Positions 19,446 to 27,855 of a DNA stretch of 64,000 nucleotides are shown here, in pieces. The stretch's first letter is position 1; each line of letters starts with the position of its first letter. Source of the DNA: Pedobacter mucosus (GTDB taxonomy: Bacteria; Bacteroidota; Bacteroidia; Sphingobacteriales; Sphingobacteriaceae); NCBI RefSeq assembly GCF_022200785.1, contig NZ_CP087585.1, positions 1,550,001 through 1,614,000 of the forward strand, given 5' to 3'. Position numbers and translations under genes: made by a program. The notes under the pieces are model-generated. The model saw only the letters and a program-made list of their open reading frames with translations, had not been told where the DNA came from and searched no databases.

Positions 19446-19739
19446 ATGGAACGAGGTGGATTTGTTTACATCATGACCAACAAAAACCACATGGTTTTAT
19501 ATACAGGTGTAACATCTGATTTGCGAAATAGGATATATGAGCATATAAACAATCGTTATCCGAAGAGTTTTTCATCAAAATACAAATGTAATAAATTGGT
19601 TTACCACAACTTCTTTTGGAGTATTGAAGAAGCAATTGCAGAAGAAAAGAGAATAAAGGGAGGTAGTAGACTTGCCAAGCTTAGAATTATAAATGAATTT
19701 AACCCGAATTGGAATGACTTGTTTGAAACATTGGACTAA
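19446..19739 (+). CDS. Small GIY-YIG family endonuclease
   Basis: This 97-residue protein has the GIY-YIG layout of the small stand-alone (UPF0213/YhbQ-like) group: FVYIMTNKNHMVLYTGVTSD with the paired tyrosines, the arginine of LRNRIYEH, and the glutamate of AIAEEKRIKGG. The tail FNPNWNDL is typical of the group. It would nick or cut DNA in the cytoplasm and has no link to pectin use. It is enclosed by family A repeats on both sides. The next frame (esterase) can be read from within its 3' end, so the junction was probably formed by insertion. Family assignment is strong; cellular role is unknown. Confidence 0.88.
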   Translation: MERGGFVYIMTNKNHMVLYTGVTSDLRNRIYEHINNRYPKSFSSKYKCNKLVYHNFFWSIEEAIAEEKRIKGGSRLAKLRIINEFNPNWNDLFETLD

Positions 19740-19750
19740 TCCTTTTTCTT

Positions 19751-19905
19751 CGTTGCACGACACGAAGCAATCTAAATCAGAAATAAGATTGCCTCAGCTC
19801 GCTCAATCCCAGCTTCGCAATGACGATAGCACTATGAAGGGCGATCAAAAATCAAGCTTCGGAATAACTGTAAAACAATCGTCATTGCGAGGAACGAAGC
19901 AATCT
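19751..19905. repeat. Family A repeats after the GIY-YIG gene
   Basis: A full palindrome runs from 19751 to 19825 (ACACGAAGCAATCT ... AGATTGCCTCAGCTCGCTCA ... GCAATGACG). A left half follows at 19880-19905 (CGTCATTGCGAGGAACGAAG then CAATCT). Both are inside the open frame of the downstream esterase. Confidence 0.88.
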
Positions 19906-21363
19906 CATGCAAGTTCAGTTCATTTTTGTACTATTAAATCCACGTTCTTTAGAAATAGAATATCTACATATTTCATTTTGGTAATTTTAGTTTGTTTTTC
20001 ATCATTTACAAACCTCTCTGCCCAAACCCAAAACACCGATAACCTTTATAAAAAGCCTCTAGTTGAAGTACTTAAAGATATCCAAACAAGATACAAAATA
20101 ACAGTAAAATATTCAGAACCACAGGTTAAAGATAAGTTTGTAAACTACGCAAATTGGCGCTTTCGTGCTGATGTAGATGAAACACTAGCGAACGTTTTAA
20201 CACCTTTAGACATGAAAGTGAATAAGGAAAAGCCCGGCGTTTACAAATTAAAAGAGTATGAGTATTACCGTTGGGAAGTTCAGGATGGATGGGCTTATTT
20301 GGATAGTTTGGCTACCAAATATCACGATAAAACAACTTGGGAAAAACGAAAATCAGAAATTAAACCGGAACTTTTTAAGGCATTGTTATTATCGCCGTTG
20401 CCTGCAAAACCAAATTCTAAACCCATAATTACGGCTAAAAGAATTTATGACGGTTATTCTGTAGAAAACATTGCTCTGGAAATTTTACCCGGTATTTGGA
20501 TCAATGGATCTTTATATCAGCCATTGGTTGTTAAAGGTAAAATACCTGTGGTATTAAGTCCTGATGGACATTGGGAAAAACAACGTTTTAGGCCTGATTG
20601 TCAAATTAGATGTGCGATGATTGCTAAAATGGGCGCCATGGCATTTAGTTATGATTTATTTGCTTGGGGCGAATCTATGCTTCAATTTAAATACGAAGAC
20701 CACAGAAAAAGTTTAGCCCAAACGGTTCAAACCTTAGGCGGAATTAGAATATTAGATTATTTCACTTCCCTAAAAAATGTAGATACCAATAGAGTCGGAA
20801 TTAGCGGAGGTTCCGGTGCTGGAAGTCATTCTATTTTAATGACTGCAATGGATGCTCGAATTAAGTTAAGTGCACCTGTAGTTGCCATGTCATCATACTT
20901 TTACGGCGGCTGCCCTTGCGAAAGTGGAATGCCAATTCACCAATGTGCCGGCGGAACAGATAATGTAGAATTAGCTGCAATGGCTGCACCAATGCCTCAA
21001 TTGATTGTCTCAGATGGGAGCGATTGGACTGCACATACACCCGAACATGACTTCCCTTATCTGCAAAAAATGTATGGTTATTACGGTGTGACAAATAAAG
21101 TTGAGAATGTGCATTTGCCTGATGAGAAACATGATTTCGGAGTAAACAAACGCATTGCACTTTATGATTTTTTGATCAAATATTTCAAACTTAATGGAGC
21201 ATCTGTAAAAGATAAAAGTGGAAAATATAATGAAAGTAAAGTAACCATCGAAAAAGAAAATGCCTTATTTGTTTTTGGCGACAAAGGAGAAAAATTGCCT
21301 AAAAATGCGGTGATCGGATTTGAAAATTTAGAAAAATTATTTCCTTATCAAACAAGTAAATAA
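19834..21363 (+). CDS. Secreted alpha/beta hydrolase (esterase-like) with N-terminal STN-like domain
   Basis: The frame is open from 19693, inside the GIY-YIG gene. The first ~75 residues are repeat-encoded, so I place the start at ATG 19834; TTG 19885 is also possible. A hydrophobic signal core (YFILVILVCFSSFTNLSAQ) follows. The next 70 residues (PLVEVLKDIQTRYKITVKYS ... LTPLDMKVNKEKPGVYKL) resemble the STN domain of SusC and FecR-linked proteins. The hydrolase domain has the nucleophile elbow ISGGSGAGSH and histidine in DEKHDFG, plus SPDGHWEKQRF and FAWGES. It is probably a carbohydrate esterase acting on acylated pectin. A gap of one base separates it from the next gene. Confidence 0.72.
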   Translation: MKGDQKSSFGITVKQSSLRGTKQSHASSVHFCTIKSTFFRNRISTYFILVILVCFSSFTNLSAQTQNTDNLYKKPLVEVLKDIQTRYKITVKYSEPQVKDKFVNYANWRFRADVDETLANVLTPLDMKVNKEKPGVYKLKEYEYYRWEVQDGWAYLDSLATKYHDKTTWEKRKSEIKPELFKALLLSPLPAKPNSKPIITAKRIYDGYSVENIALEILPGIWINGSLYQPLVVKGKIPVVLSPDGHWEKQRFRPDCQIRCAMIAKMGAMAFSYDLFAWGESMLQFKYEDHRKSLAQTVQTLGGIRILDYFTSLKNVDTNRVGISGGSGAGSHSILMTAMDARIKLSAPVVAMSSYFYGGCPCESGMPIHQCAGGTDNVELAAMAAPMPQLIVSDGSDWTAHTPEHDFPYLQKMYGYYGVTNKVENVHLPDEKHDFGVNKRIALYDFLIKYFKLNGASVKDKSGKYNESKVTIEKENALFVFGDKGEKLPKNAVIGFENLEKLFPYQTSK

Positions 21364-21364
21364 G

Positions 21365-22267
21365 ATGATTAACTTAAAGCAAGATAGGAGAAATTTTATA
21401 GGTAGTGTCGCGTTGTTGGCAGGATCATTTGTGATTCCTAATCAGTTATTTGCGTTGCCTAAAAGAGAAAAATACAAAATTGCGGTAATTGATTTGATGA
21501 TTTTAAAACGTCAGAAAATTAGTGCTTTACAGCTTACAAAAGACATTGGTGCCGATGGTTTAGAAATTGATATGGGCGGTTTAGGCGATCGGGAAACCTT
21601 CGATAATAAACTCGCTAACCCATTAGTTAGGCAAGAATATCTTGATAAAGCAAAAGAACTTAATTTAGAAATTTGTTCGCTAGCAATGACTGGCTTTTAT
21701 GCTCAATCATTTGCCACGCGACCAACTTACAAAAAAATGATTCAGGATTGTTTGGACACGGCTAAAGCAATGAATGTTAAGGTTGTGTTTCTTCCGCTAG
21801 GTGTTCAAGGTGATTTAGTTAAAAATCCAGAATTGCGAGAACCGATTGTAGAACGACTAAAAGTTGCAGGTAAATTGGCATCAAAAGCAGGTATAGTAAT
21901 AGGAATTGAAAGTGCATTGGATGCAAATGGTGAGTTGCAACTTCTGAAAGAAGTAGGCTCCAGGTATGTTAAAAGTTATTTTAATTTTTCAAATGCGATT
22001 AAAAACGGCAGAGATCTTCATCAAGAATTAAGGATTTTAGGTAATCGAAATATTATCCAAATCCATAGTACAAATGAAGATGGAGTTTGGCTGCAAAACG
22101 ACCCAAAAGTCAATTTATTAAAGGTAAAAGACACTTTAGACAATATGGGTTGGAGTGGCTGGTTGGTTGTGGAGCGCTCTCGAGATGCAAATAATACGAA
22201 AGATGTTAAACGGAATTTTAGCGCTAACACCAGCTATTTAAAATCCATTTTTCAATCCATAAAATAA
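21365..22267 (+). CDS. Exported xylose-isomerase-like TIM barrel (sugar epimerase/isomerase family)
   Basis: This 300-residue protein starts with a Tat-like export signal (DRRNFIGSVALLAGSF). The rest is an AP-endonuclease-2/xylose-isomerase-like TIM barrel: KIAVIDLMILKRQK, IGADGLEIDMGG, MNVKVVFLPLG, KAGIVIGIESALD and WSGWLVVERSRD. Glu and His metal-ligand positions are plausible. Members of this family isomerise or epimerise sugars or sugar phosphates. Because it appears exported, it may act on free sugar in the periplasm. It is followed after two bases by the beta-helix/mutarotase fusion, so the two may process the same sugar. Exact substrate unknown. Confidence 0.72.
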   Translation: MINLKQDRRNFIGSVALLAGSFVIPNQLFALPKREKYKIAVIDLMILKRQKISALQLTKDIGADGLEIDMGGLGDRETFDNKLANPLVRQEYLDKAKELNLEICSLAMTGFYAQSFATRPTYKKMIQDCLDTAKAMNVKVVFLPLGVQGDLVKNPELREPIVERLKVAGKLASKAGIVIGIESALDANGELQLLKEVGSRYVKSYFNFSNAIKNGRDLHQELRILGNRNIIQIHSTNEDGVWLQNDPKVNLLKVKDTLDNMGWSGWLVVERSRDANNTKDVKRNFSANTSYLKSIFQSIK

Positions 22268-22269
22268 AT

Positions 22270-24777
22270 ATGAGACCAATTAGCTTAGCCTTTTTATTGA
22301 TATTTTTATTCTGCCTAAAAGTTAGCGCAGTAGATATTTATGTATCCATAAAAGGCAATGATACTAATTTAGGTACAAAAGAAAAGCCGTTTGCCACCTT
22401 ACATGCTGCTTTGCGTAACGCTAGAGAATTAAGGCGGTTAAAAGATCCGTCGGTTAAAGGAGGGATAAAAATTATTATTTCCGAAGGATTTTACAAATTA
22501 CATGAGCCTTTAATTATTCGACCAGAAGATTCAGGAACCAAAGATGATCCAACTCAGATTATGAGTGTTGCTGGTGAAAAAGTTATACTGAGCGGTGGTG
22601 AAAAAATTATTGGTTGGAAAAAAATTATAGGTAATGTTGTCGGATTACCAAAAGAATCATTAGGAAAAATTTGGGTTGCAGATATTCCAAATTTAGGTGG
22701 AAGTGATTTGCAATTTAGACAAATGTGGGTAAATGGAATCAAAGCAATTCGGGCCAAAAATTATAGCGGCGATAAAATGGGCAGAATTTTTTCATGGGAT
22801 AAGAAAAATCAAACCTGCAAAATCCCTTGGCAAAAAGGCATCAATTTAGCTGGAGTTAAGGGTATGGAAATGCTCATCCATCAATGGTGGGCAATTGCGA
22901 ATTTGCGTGTGCAATCTGTCAAAGTTATCGGGAACTCTGCTGAACTTTCGTTTATGCAGCCAGAGAGTAGAATCCAATCTGAACATCCATGGCCAGCTCC
23001 CTGGATTTCAAAGGAAACTGGAAATTCTGCTTTCTATTTATCAAATGCCATACAATTTTTAAATGAACCAGGTGAATGGTTTGAAGATTTGCAAAATCAT
23101 AAACTTTATTATTGGCCTCGATTAAATGAGAATTTGAAAACGGCAGATGTTTTTGTACCTTCTTTAGAAAACATAATTAAAGTTGAAGGAACCATTGATC
23201 ATCCGGTATCCTTTATAAGTTTTACATCGCTTTCTTTTGAACATTCTACATGGTTAAGGCCATCTAAACAAGGTCATGTGCCGCACCAAGCGGGAATGTA
23301 TATGCTTGATGCTTACAAATTAAAAACGCCTGGAACTGAACATAAAGCAACTTTGGAAAATCAAGCTTGGGTTGGCCGACCTTCAGCTGCTGTTGAAGTT
23401 TCTTCCGCAAACAACATTAATTTCGAATCATGCCAATTTTTACATCATGCCTCAACAGCTTTGGATTTTAACAAAGGCACTGTTGATAATGAAATTAAAG
23501 GGAATTTATTTAAAGATATTGGCGGTTCGGCCATATTAATTGGAACATTTTCTGATGAAGCTACTGAAGTTCATCTGCCTTTTAATCCTTCTGATAAAAG
23601 AGTGGTTTCTACCAACAATACAATTGAAAATAATTTAATAACTGATGTTACAAACGAAGATTGGGGCGCTGTTGGCATTGGTGCAGGTTATGTAAATGGC
23701 ATAAAAATTCTGCATAATGAAATAAATAACGTTTCTTATTCCGGTATCAGTGTGGGTTGGGGATGGACAAAATCTCCAAATGTGATGCAGAATAATATTG
23801 TTAGCGGTAATAAAATCCACCATTACGGGAAGCATATGTACGATGTTGCTGGCATATACACCTTGTCGGCTCAGCCTGGTTCATTTATAACTGAAAATTG
23901 GGTTGATAGTATTTACAAGGCCCCTTATGCGCATCTTCCAAACCATTGGTTTTATTTATATACCGATGAGGGATCCTCTCAAATCACAATCAAGAATAAT
24001 TGGACGCCTACCGAAAAATATCTTCAAAACGCTAACGGTCCGGGGAATATTTGGGAGAACAATGGTCCACAGGTTGCAGAAGAGATTAAAAAATCTGCAG
24101 GCTTGGAAAAACCTTTTCAAACGTTATTGAAGGAGAAATCATCTTACTTAAATGCAAATATTAATAAGGCTGAAGATAAATCGGTCGTTTTTGAACTGGT
24201 GTTTAAATCGAATGAGGTTCCCAGTTCAAAAAGTTTAAAGGTTTTCGCAAAAGAAAATAATTTGCTGCCATCTGCAGTTTATACATGGAATAATCACTTG
24301 GTTATCAATACTTCGAGCTTAAAAGTAGAAAGTTTACAACAAACTTTAAAACAGCTAAAAGCCATTGAAATAAAGCTCTACGATGACATGTTTTATGATT
24401 TTAACATAAAAAAGAATTGCAACGAAGCGCCTGTAGTAGAGTGGGATAACATAATATTATCAGCCAATTTAGTAAAAGATATAAAGCTTCAAAATGAATA
24501 TATAAGTTACCATAAAACACAGTTCGAAAAATGGCCGGAAATTTCGAAAGGATTTTGTAATGCAGATTTTCAGCGCTTGGTTATTTATAAAAATGATCGG
24601 CAATTAATGCTAATCATAAGTATTCCCAAAGGGAAGAATTTAGATGATTTAAACCCAAAAACGACGCTAAATAATCCAAAGGTGGATGAATGGAATGGTA
24701 TAATGAAAAAATATCAGGAGGGAATAGAAGGAACAAAACCTGGAGAGGTTTGGGTTTTCTTTAAACCTATAGATTAG
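22270..24777 (+). CDS. Secreted beta-helix protein fused to an L-rhamnose mutarotase-like domain
   Basis: This 835-residue protein has a signal peptide (FCLKVSA|VD). Residues about 20-640 form a right-handed beta-helix of the pectate-lyase superfamily: VSIKGNDTNLGTKEKPFATL, GGIKIIISEGFYKL, TNNTIENNLITDVTNEDWG and NNISYSGISVGWGW-like coils. A linker follows to about 725. Residues about 727-835 resemble RhaM: EYISYHKTQFEKWPEI (His748), LVIYKNDRQL (Tyr773), VDEWNGIM (Trp808) and a final VWVFFKPI strand, in the same order as the E. coli enzyme. The first part probably cuts or binds a pectic glycan. The second part could interconvert rhamnose anomers. Confidence 0.7.
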   Translation: MRPISLAFLLIFLFCLKVSAVDIYVSIKGNDTNLGTKEKPFATLHAALRNARELRRLKDPSVKGGIKIIISEGFYKLHEPLIIRPEDSGTKDDPTQIMSVAGEKVILSGGEKIIGWKKIIGNVVGLPKESLGKIWVADIPNLGGSDLQFRQMWVNGIKAIRAKNYSGDKMGRIFSWDKKNQTCKIPWQKGINLAGVKGMEMLIHQWWAIANLRVQSVKVIGNSAELSFMQPESRIQSEHPWPAPWISKETGNSAFYLSNAIQFLNEPGEWFEDLQNHKLYYWPRLNENLKTADVFVPSLENIIKVEGTIDHPVSFISFTSLSFEHSTWLRPSKQGHVPHQAGMYMLDAYKLKTPGTEHKATLENQAWVGRPSAAVEVSSANNINFESCQFLHHASTALDFNKGTVDNEIKGNLFKDIGGSAILIGTFSDEATEVHLPFNPSDKRVVSTNNTIENNLITDVTNEDWGAVGIGAGYVNGIKILHNEINNVSYSGISVGWGWTKSPNVMQNNIVSGNKIHHYGKHMYDVAGIYTLSAQPGSFITENWVDSIYKAPYAHLPNHWFYLYTDEGSSQITIKNNWTPTEKYLQNANGPGNIWENNGPQVAEEIKKSAGLEKPFQTLLKEKSSYLNANINKAEDKSVVFELVFKSNEVPSSKSLKVFAKENNLLPSAVYTWNNHLVINTSSLKVESLQQTLKQLKAIEIKLYDDMFYDFNIKKNCNEAPVVEWDNIILSANLVKDIKLQNEYISYHKTQFEKWPEISKGFCNADFQRLVIYKNDRQLMLIISIPKGKNLDDLNPKTTLNNPKVDEWNGIMKKYQEGIEGTKPGEVWVFFKPID

Positions 24778-24791
24778 TATGTAGTAAAACT

Positions 24792-24875
24792 TGTCATTGC
24801 GAGGCACGAAGCAATCTCACTATATAGGTAGGTGTAGCGTATGATTTAGAGATTGCTTCGTGCCTCTCAATGACG
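24792..24875. repeat. Family A palindromic repeat, near-perfect copy
   Basis: The arms TGTCATTGCGAGGCACGAAG then CAATCT, and AGATTGCTTCGTGCC ... CAATGACG, are almost exact complements around a unique core of about 34 bases. This is the best reference copy of the family in the window. Confidence 0.9.
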
Positions 24876-24909
24876 GAAACAAATATAAATAACGTTAAAA
24901 AATATTAAT

Positions 24910-25995
24910 ATGTTGAGATTAGGGATTTTAGGTTTAGGAGAAGGCAGAAGTACGATGTCGGCATCGCTGGCGAGCAAAAAATTTAAGTTGATTCAAATTT
25001 GCGACGCCAATAAAAAGCTTTGTGAGGAGCGAGCTTTAGAGTTCGATTTCCAAAACTGGACGACCAACTATGAAGATATGTTAACGAGTGATAAAATCGA
25101 TATGATTGCGATTTATACACCGGATCACTTACATTTTGAACACATCAAGCAAGCCTTATTGCATGGCAAACATGTGGTTTGTACTAAACCATTTATTGAT
25201 GATTTATCCCAGGCAAATGAACTTTTAGAGATCGCGAAAAAATCAAGAAAAAAGATTTTTGTTGGACAAAGCTCTCGCTTTTTTGAGCCTGCGATGCGCC
25301 AAAAGAAAGATTTTGATAAAGGCTTAATAGGAGAATTGATCACTATAGAAAGTCATTACCATGCAGATCACCGTTGGTTTTTGGCAAAAGGTTGGGCGCT
25401 AAAGCAGTCGTTTAAATGGTTGTACGGCGGTTTAAGTCACCCAGCAGATTTTGTTCGTTGGTACATGCCAGATATCGAAGAAGTTATGGGTTATGGTATG
25501 TTAAGCAGCAATGGACAAAAAGCCGGCTTAAAAAATCATGATACAATGCACTTTATTTTTAAAGCTAAAGATGGAAGAATTGCAAGGGTAAGTGGTGCTT
25601 ATACAGGGCCTACACAACCTGCAAGTCGAGATAGCGGAATGACTTGTATTTTAAGAGGAACGGAAGGTGCTAGTCAGGCCGATTATCATGAACTTCGTTA
25701 TGCTGTCACCACGAAAACAGGTGAAGAAAAGATTATCAATTGGGGAGATGCGACTTTAAAACATTATTTCCGTTTTGAAGGGCAAAGCCATCATGCAGGT
25801 GAATACCAAAATTACCTTGATTATTTTGCTGATAGCATTGATAATAAATTTACTGCCTATCCTGATTTGAAAGAAGGAATTGGAACAATTGCACTTTTGC
25901 AGGCCATGGATAAATCGTTAGAAACTGGTTTACCAGTTAGGATTGATGATATTTTGACAGCAAATAACATTACAAGGGAATCGATAGGATTGTAA
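24910..25995 (+). CDS. Gfo/Idh/MocA family oxidoreductase
   Basis: This 361-residue protein has no signal peptide, so it is cytoplasmic. The N-terminal Rossmann fold has RLGILGLGEGRS, IQICDANKKLCEE and IAIYTPDHLHFEHIKQALLHGKHV. The motif CTKPF replaces the usual EKP but keeps the Lys-Pro pair. The C-terminal alpha/beta domain has SHYHADHRWF and YGGLSHPADFVRWY. Members oxidise or reduce sugars and inositols with NAD(P). It lies upstream of the sodium:solute symporter, so it may act on an imported sugar. Substrate unknown. Confidence 0.78.
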   Translation: MLRLGILGLGEGRSTMSASLASKKFKLIQICDANKKLCEERALEFDFQNWTTNYEDMLTSDKIDMIAIYTPDHLHFEHIKQALLHGKHVVCTKPFIDDLSQANELLEIAKKSRKKIFVGQSSRFFEPAMRQKKDFDKGLIGELITIESHYHADHRWFLAKGWALKQSFKWLYGGLSHPADFVRWYMPDIEEVMGYGMLSSNGQKAGLKNHDTMHFIFKAKDGRIARVSGAYTGPTQPASRDSGMTCILRGTEGASQADYHELRYAVTTKTGEEKIINWGDATLKHYFRFEGQSHHAGEYQNYLDYFADSIDNKFTAYPDLKEGIGTIALLQAMDKSLETGLPVRIDDILTANNITRESIGL

Positions 25996-26022
25996 AGAGA
26001 AGTTACGTCACTCTGAATAGGC

Positions 26023-26160
26023 ATGGCAAAAGTAAATACGACTATGTAAAAAGTAATTATGGTTATGTAAAAAGTAAATACGACTATGTAAAAAGTAATT
26101 AAGGCTATGTAAAAAGTAATTATGAGCATGGCAAAAGTAAATATGACTATGGCATTTGTA
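26023..26160. repeat. 21-base minisatellite array (six full units plus a partial)
   Basis: Units of 21 bases start at 26023, 26044, 26065, 26086, 26107 and 26128, each close to ATGTAAAAAGTAATT plus six bases (TACGACT-like). A broken seventh unit begins at 26149. The array fills most of the gap between the oxidoreductase and the symporter. Confidence 0.9.
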
Positions 26161-26256
26161 GGAACGAAGATCTCGCACTATGAAAAACTGCCATTAATAC
26201 ATTACCGACTAGCTGATTTTGTATTATAGAAAAAACTCAAACTAACCAAATAATTA

Positions 26257-27846
26257 ATGGGCAACATTGTAGAACGCTTAACCACTTTAGATTACATAAT
26301 TGTAGTCGCTTATCTAATTATCCTGATCGTTATCGGCTATCGAGCTAGTTTCTCGAAAACGAAAAACAAAGATGAAACACTGTTTCTAGCAAATAAATCT
26401 TTAGGTTGGGGTAGCATCGGCTTTAATATGTGGGGCACAAATGTAGGTCCGTCGATGTTGTTGGCTTTTGCAAGCATTGGTTACAGCACCGGCATTGTAG
26501 CGGTAAATTTCGATTGGTACGCATTTATATTCTTGTTTTTGTTAGCGATTGTTTTTGCACCGAAATATTTAGCTGCCAAGGTTAGCACCATGCCCGAATT
26601 TATGGGTAATCGATATGGTGATTCAACACAAAATATCTTGGCCTGGTACGCCTTAGTAAAGATTTTAATCTCTTGGCTTTCCTTGGGGTTATTTGCTGGA
26701 GGATTTTTAGTCCGACAAATTTTGGGTATTCCAATGTGGCAATCGGTAACTGTTTTAGTTGCTTTTGCTGGTCTGTTTACTTTTTTTGGCGGATTAAAAG
26801 CCATAGCAAAAGTGAACGTTTTCCAAATGATTTTGCTTATTGCGGTTTCACTAGCTTTAATGTTTTTAGGCTTACAAAAAGTGGGCGGAATTTCTGCACT
26901 TTATCATAAAACACCAAGCCATTTTTGGAATTTAATTCAGCCTGCAAGCGATCCAAAATATCCGTGGTATGCAATATTATTAGGTTATCCGGTGGCTGCA
27001 GTAGCATTTTTCTGTACCGATCAATCTATGGTTCAGTCGGTTTTAGGAGCAAAAAATTTAAAGCAAGGTCAGTTGGGCGTAAGCTTTATAGGTTGGTTAA
27101 AAATACTTTCGCTACCACTGTTCATTGGTACGGGAATTATTTGCTATGTACTTTTTCCCAATTTAAAAAATCCAGACGAGGCATACATGACAATGGTAAC
27201 CAGTTTATTTCCTCCAGGGATGAATGGACTTGTAATCGTAGTACTTATCGCAGTTTTAGTGGGTACTATCGGTTCATCATTAAATTCGCTTAGTACTGTT
27301 TTCACGATGGATGTTTATGTTAAGAAAATTAATCCGCAGGCCAGCAATAAACAGATTATCCGTGTAGGAAGATTAGCAGTTGTTGCAGGTTGTATTTTTG
27401 CTGTAATTGTGGTTTTGGCAATTGATAATATAAAAGGATTGAACCTTTTTGATGTTTTTCAATCCGTTTTGGGTTTTATTGCGCCGCCGCTTTCTGTTGT
27501 ATTTTTACTCACGGTTTTTTGGAAAAAAACCACAAAAAAAGCAGTAAATTTTACCCTTTCCATTGGTTCAATTTTGAGTTTGGGAATCGGAATTACTTAC
27601 CTATGGATTTTACCTCCAAGTGAATACACATTTTGGCCACATTATTTGATGTTGTCATTTTTCATTTTCGCTGGCTTATTAATTATTGCCATTTTAATTT
27701 CTTTATTTGATCAATCGCCAAGTGTTTATCAGGTAAATGAAGAGCATCAAGCCAATATTGAGAAGCCCGATAGAACAGTTTGGATCAGTTGGATTGCCCT
27801 CGCAATTGTAATGATTGCTTTATATATTTTCTTCAACGGACATTAA
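26257..27846 (+). CDS. Sodium:solute symporter (SSS family)
   Basis: This 529-residue integral membrane protein has about 13 hydrophobic segments, the usual number for the SSS family. The start LTTLDYIIVVAYLIILIVIGYRASF and the loop FLANKSLGWGSIGFNMWGTNVGPS are typical, as is the sodium-site region FVGTIGSSLNSLSTVFTMDVY-type segment near residues 345-365. It would import a sugar or related solute released by the surrounding hydrolases, coupled to sodium. Its position between a sugar oxidoreductase and a rhamnosidase makes L-rhamnose or an oligomer plausible, by inference. A gap of 9 bases separates it from the next gene. Confidence 0.85.
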   Translation: MGNIVERLTTLDYIIVVAYLIILIVIGYRASFSKTKNKDETLFLANKSLGWGSIGFNMWGTNVGPSMLLAFASIGYSTGIVAVNFDWYAFIFLFLLAIVFAPKYLAAKVSTMPEFMGNRYGDSTQNILAWYALVKILISWLSLGLFAGGFLVRQILGIPMWQSVTVLVAFAGLFTFFGGLKAIAKVNVFQMILLIAVSLALMFLGLQKVGGISALYHKTPSHFWNLIQPASDPKYPWYAILLGYPVAAVAFFCTDQSMVQSVLGAKNLKQGQLGVSFIGWLKILSLPLFIGTGIICYVLFPNLKNPDEAYMTMVTSLFPPGMNGLVIVVLIAVLVGTIGSSLNSLSTVFTMDVYVKKINPQASNKQIIRVGRLAVVAGCIFAVIVVLAIDNIKGLNLFDVFQSVLGFIAPPLSVVFLLTVFWKKTTKKAVNFTLSIGSILSLGIGITYLWILPPSEYTFWPHYLMLSFFIFAGLLIIAILISLFDQSPSVYQVNEEHQANIEKPDRTVWISWIALAIVMIALYIFFNGH

Positions 27847-27855
27847 TTTATTACT

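Noticed and set aside
19575..19763. A short minus-strand frame over the GIY-YIG gene
   Set aside because: It is the antisense shadow of a gene with a complete GIY-YIG signature.
25857..26129. A 90-residue minus-strand frame with a TFYIVVF-like heptad repeat
   Set aside because: It is produced by the 21-base minisatellite being a multiple of three, runs antisense into the oxidoreductase gene, and has no family resemblance.
26023..26160. Possible CRISPR array
   Set aside because: The units are contiguous 21-base repeats without unique spacers, and no cas gene is present.
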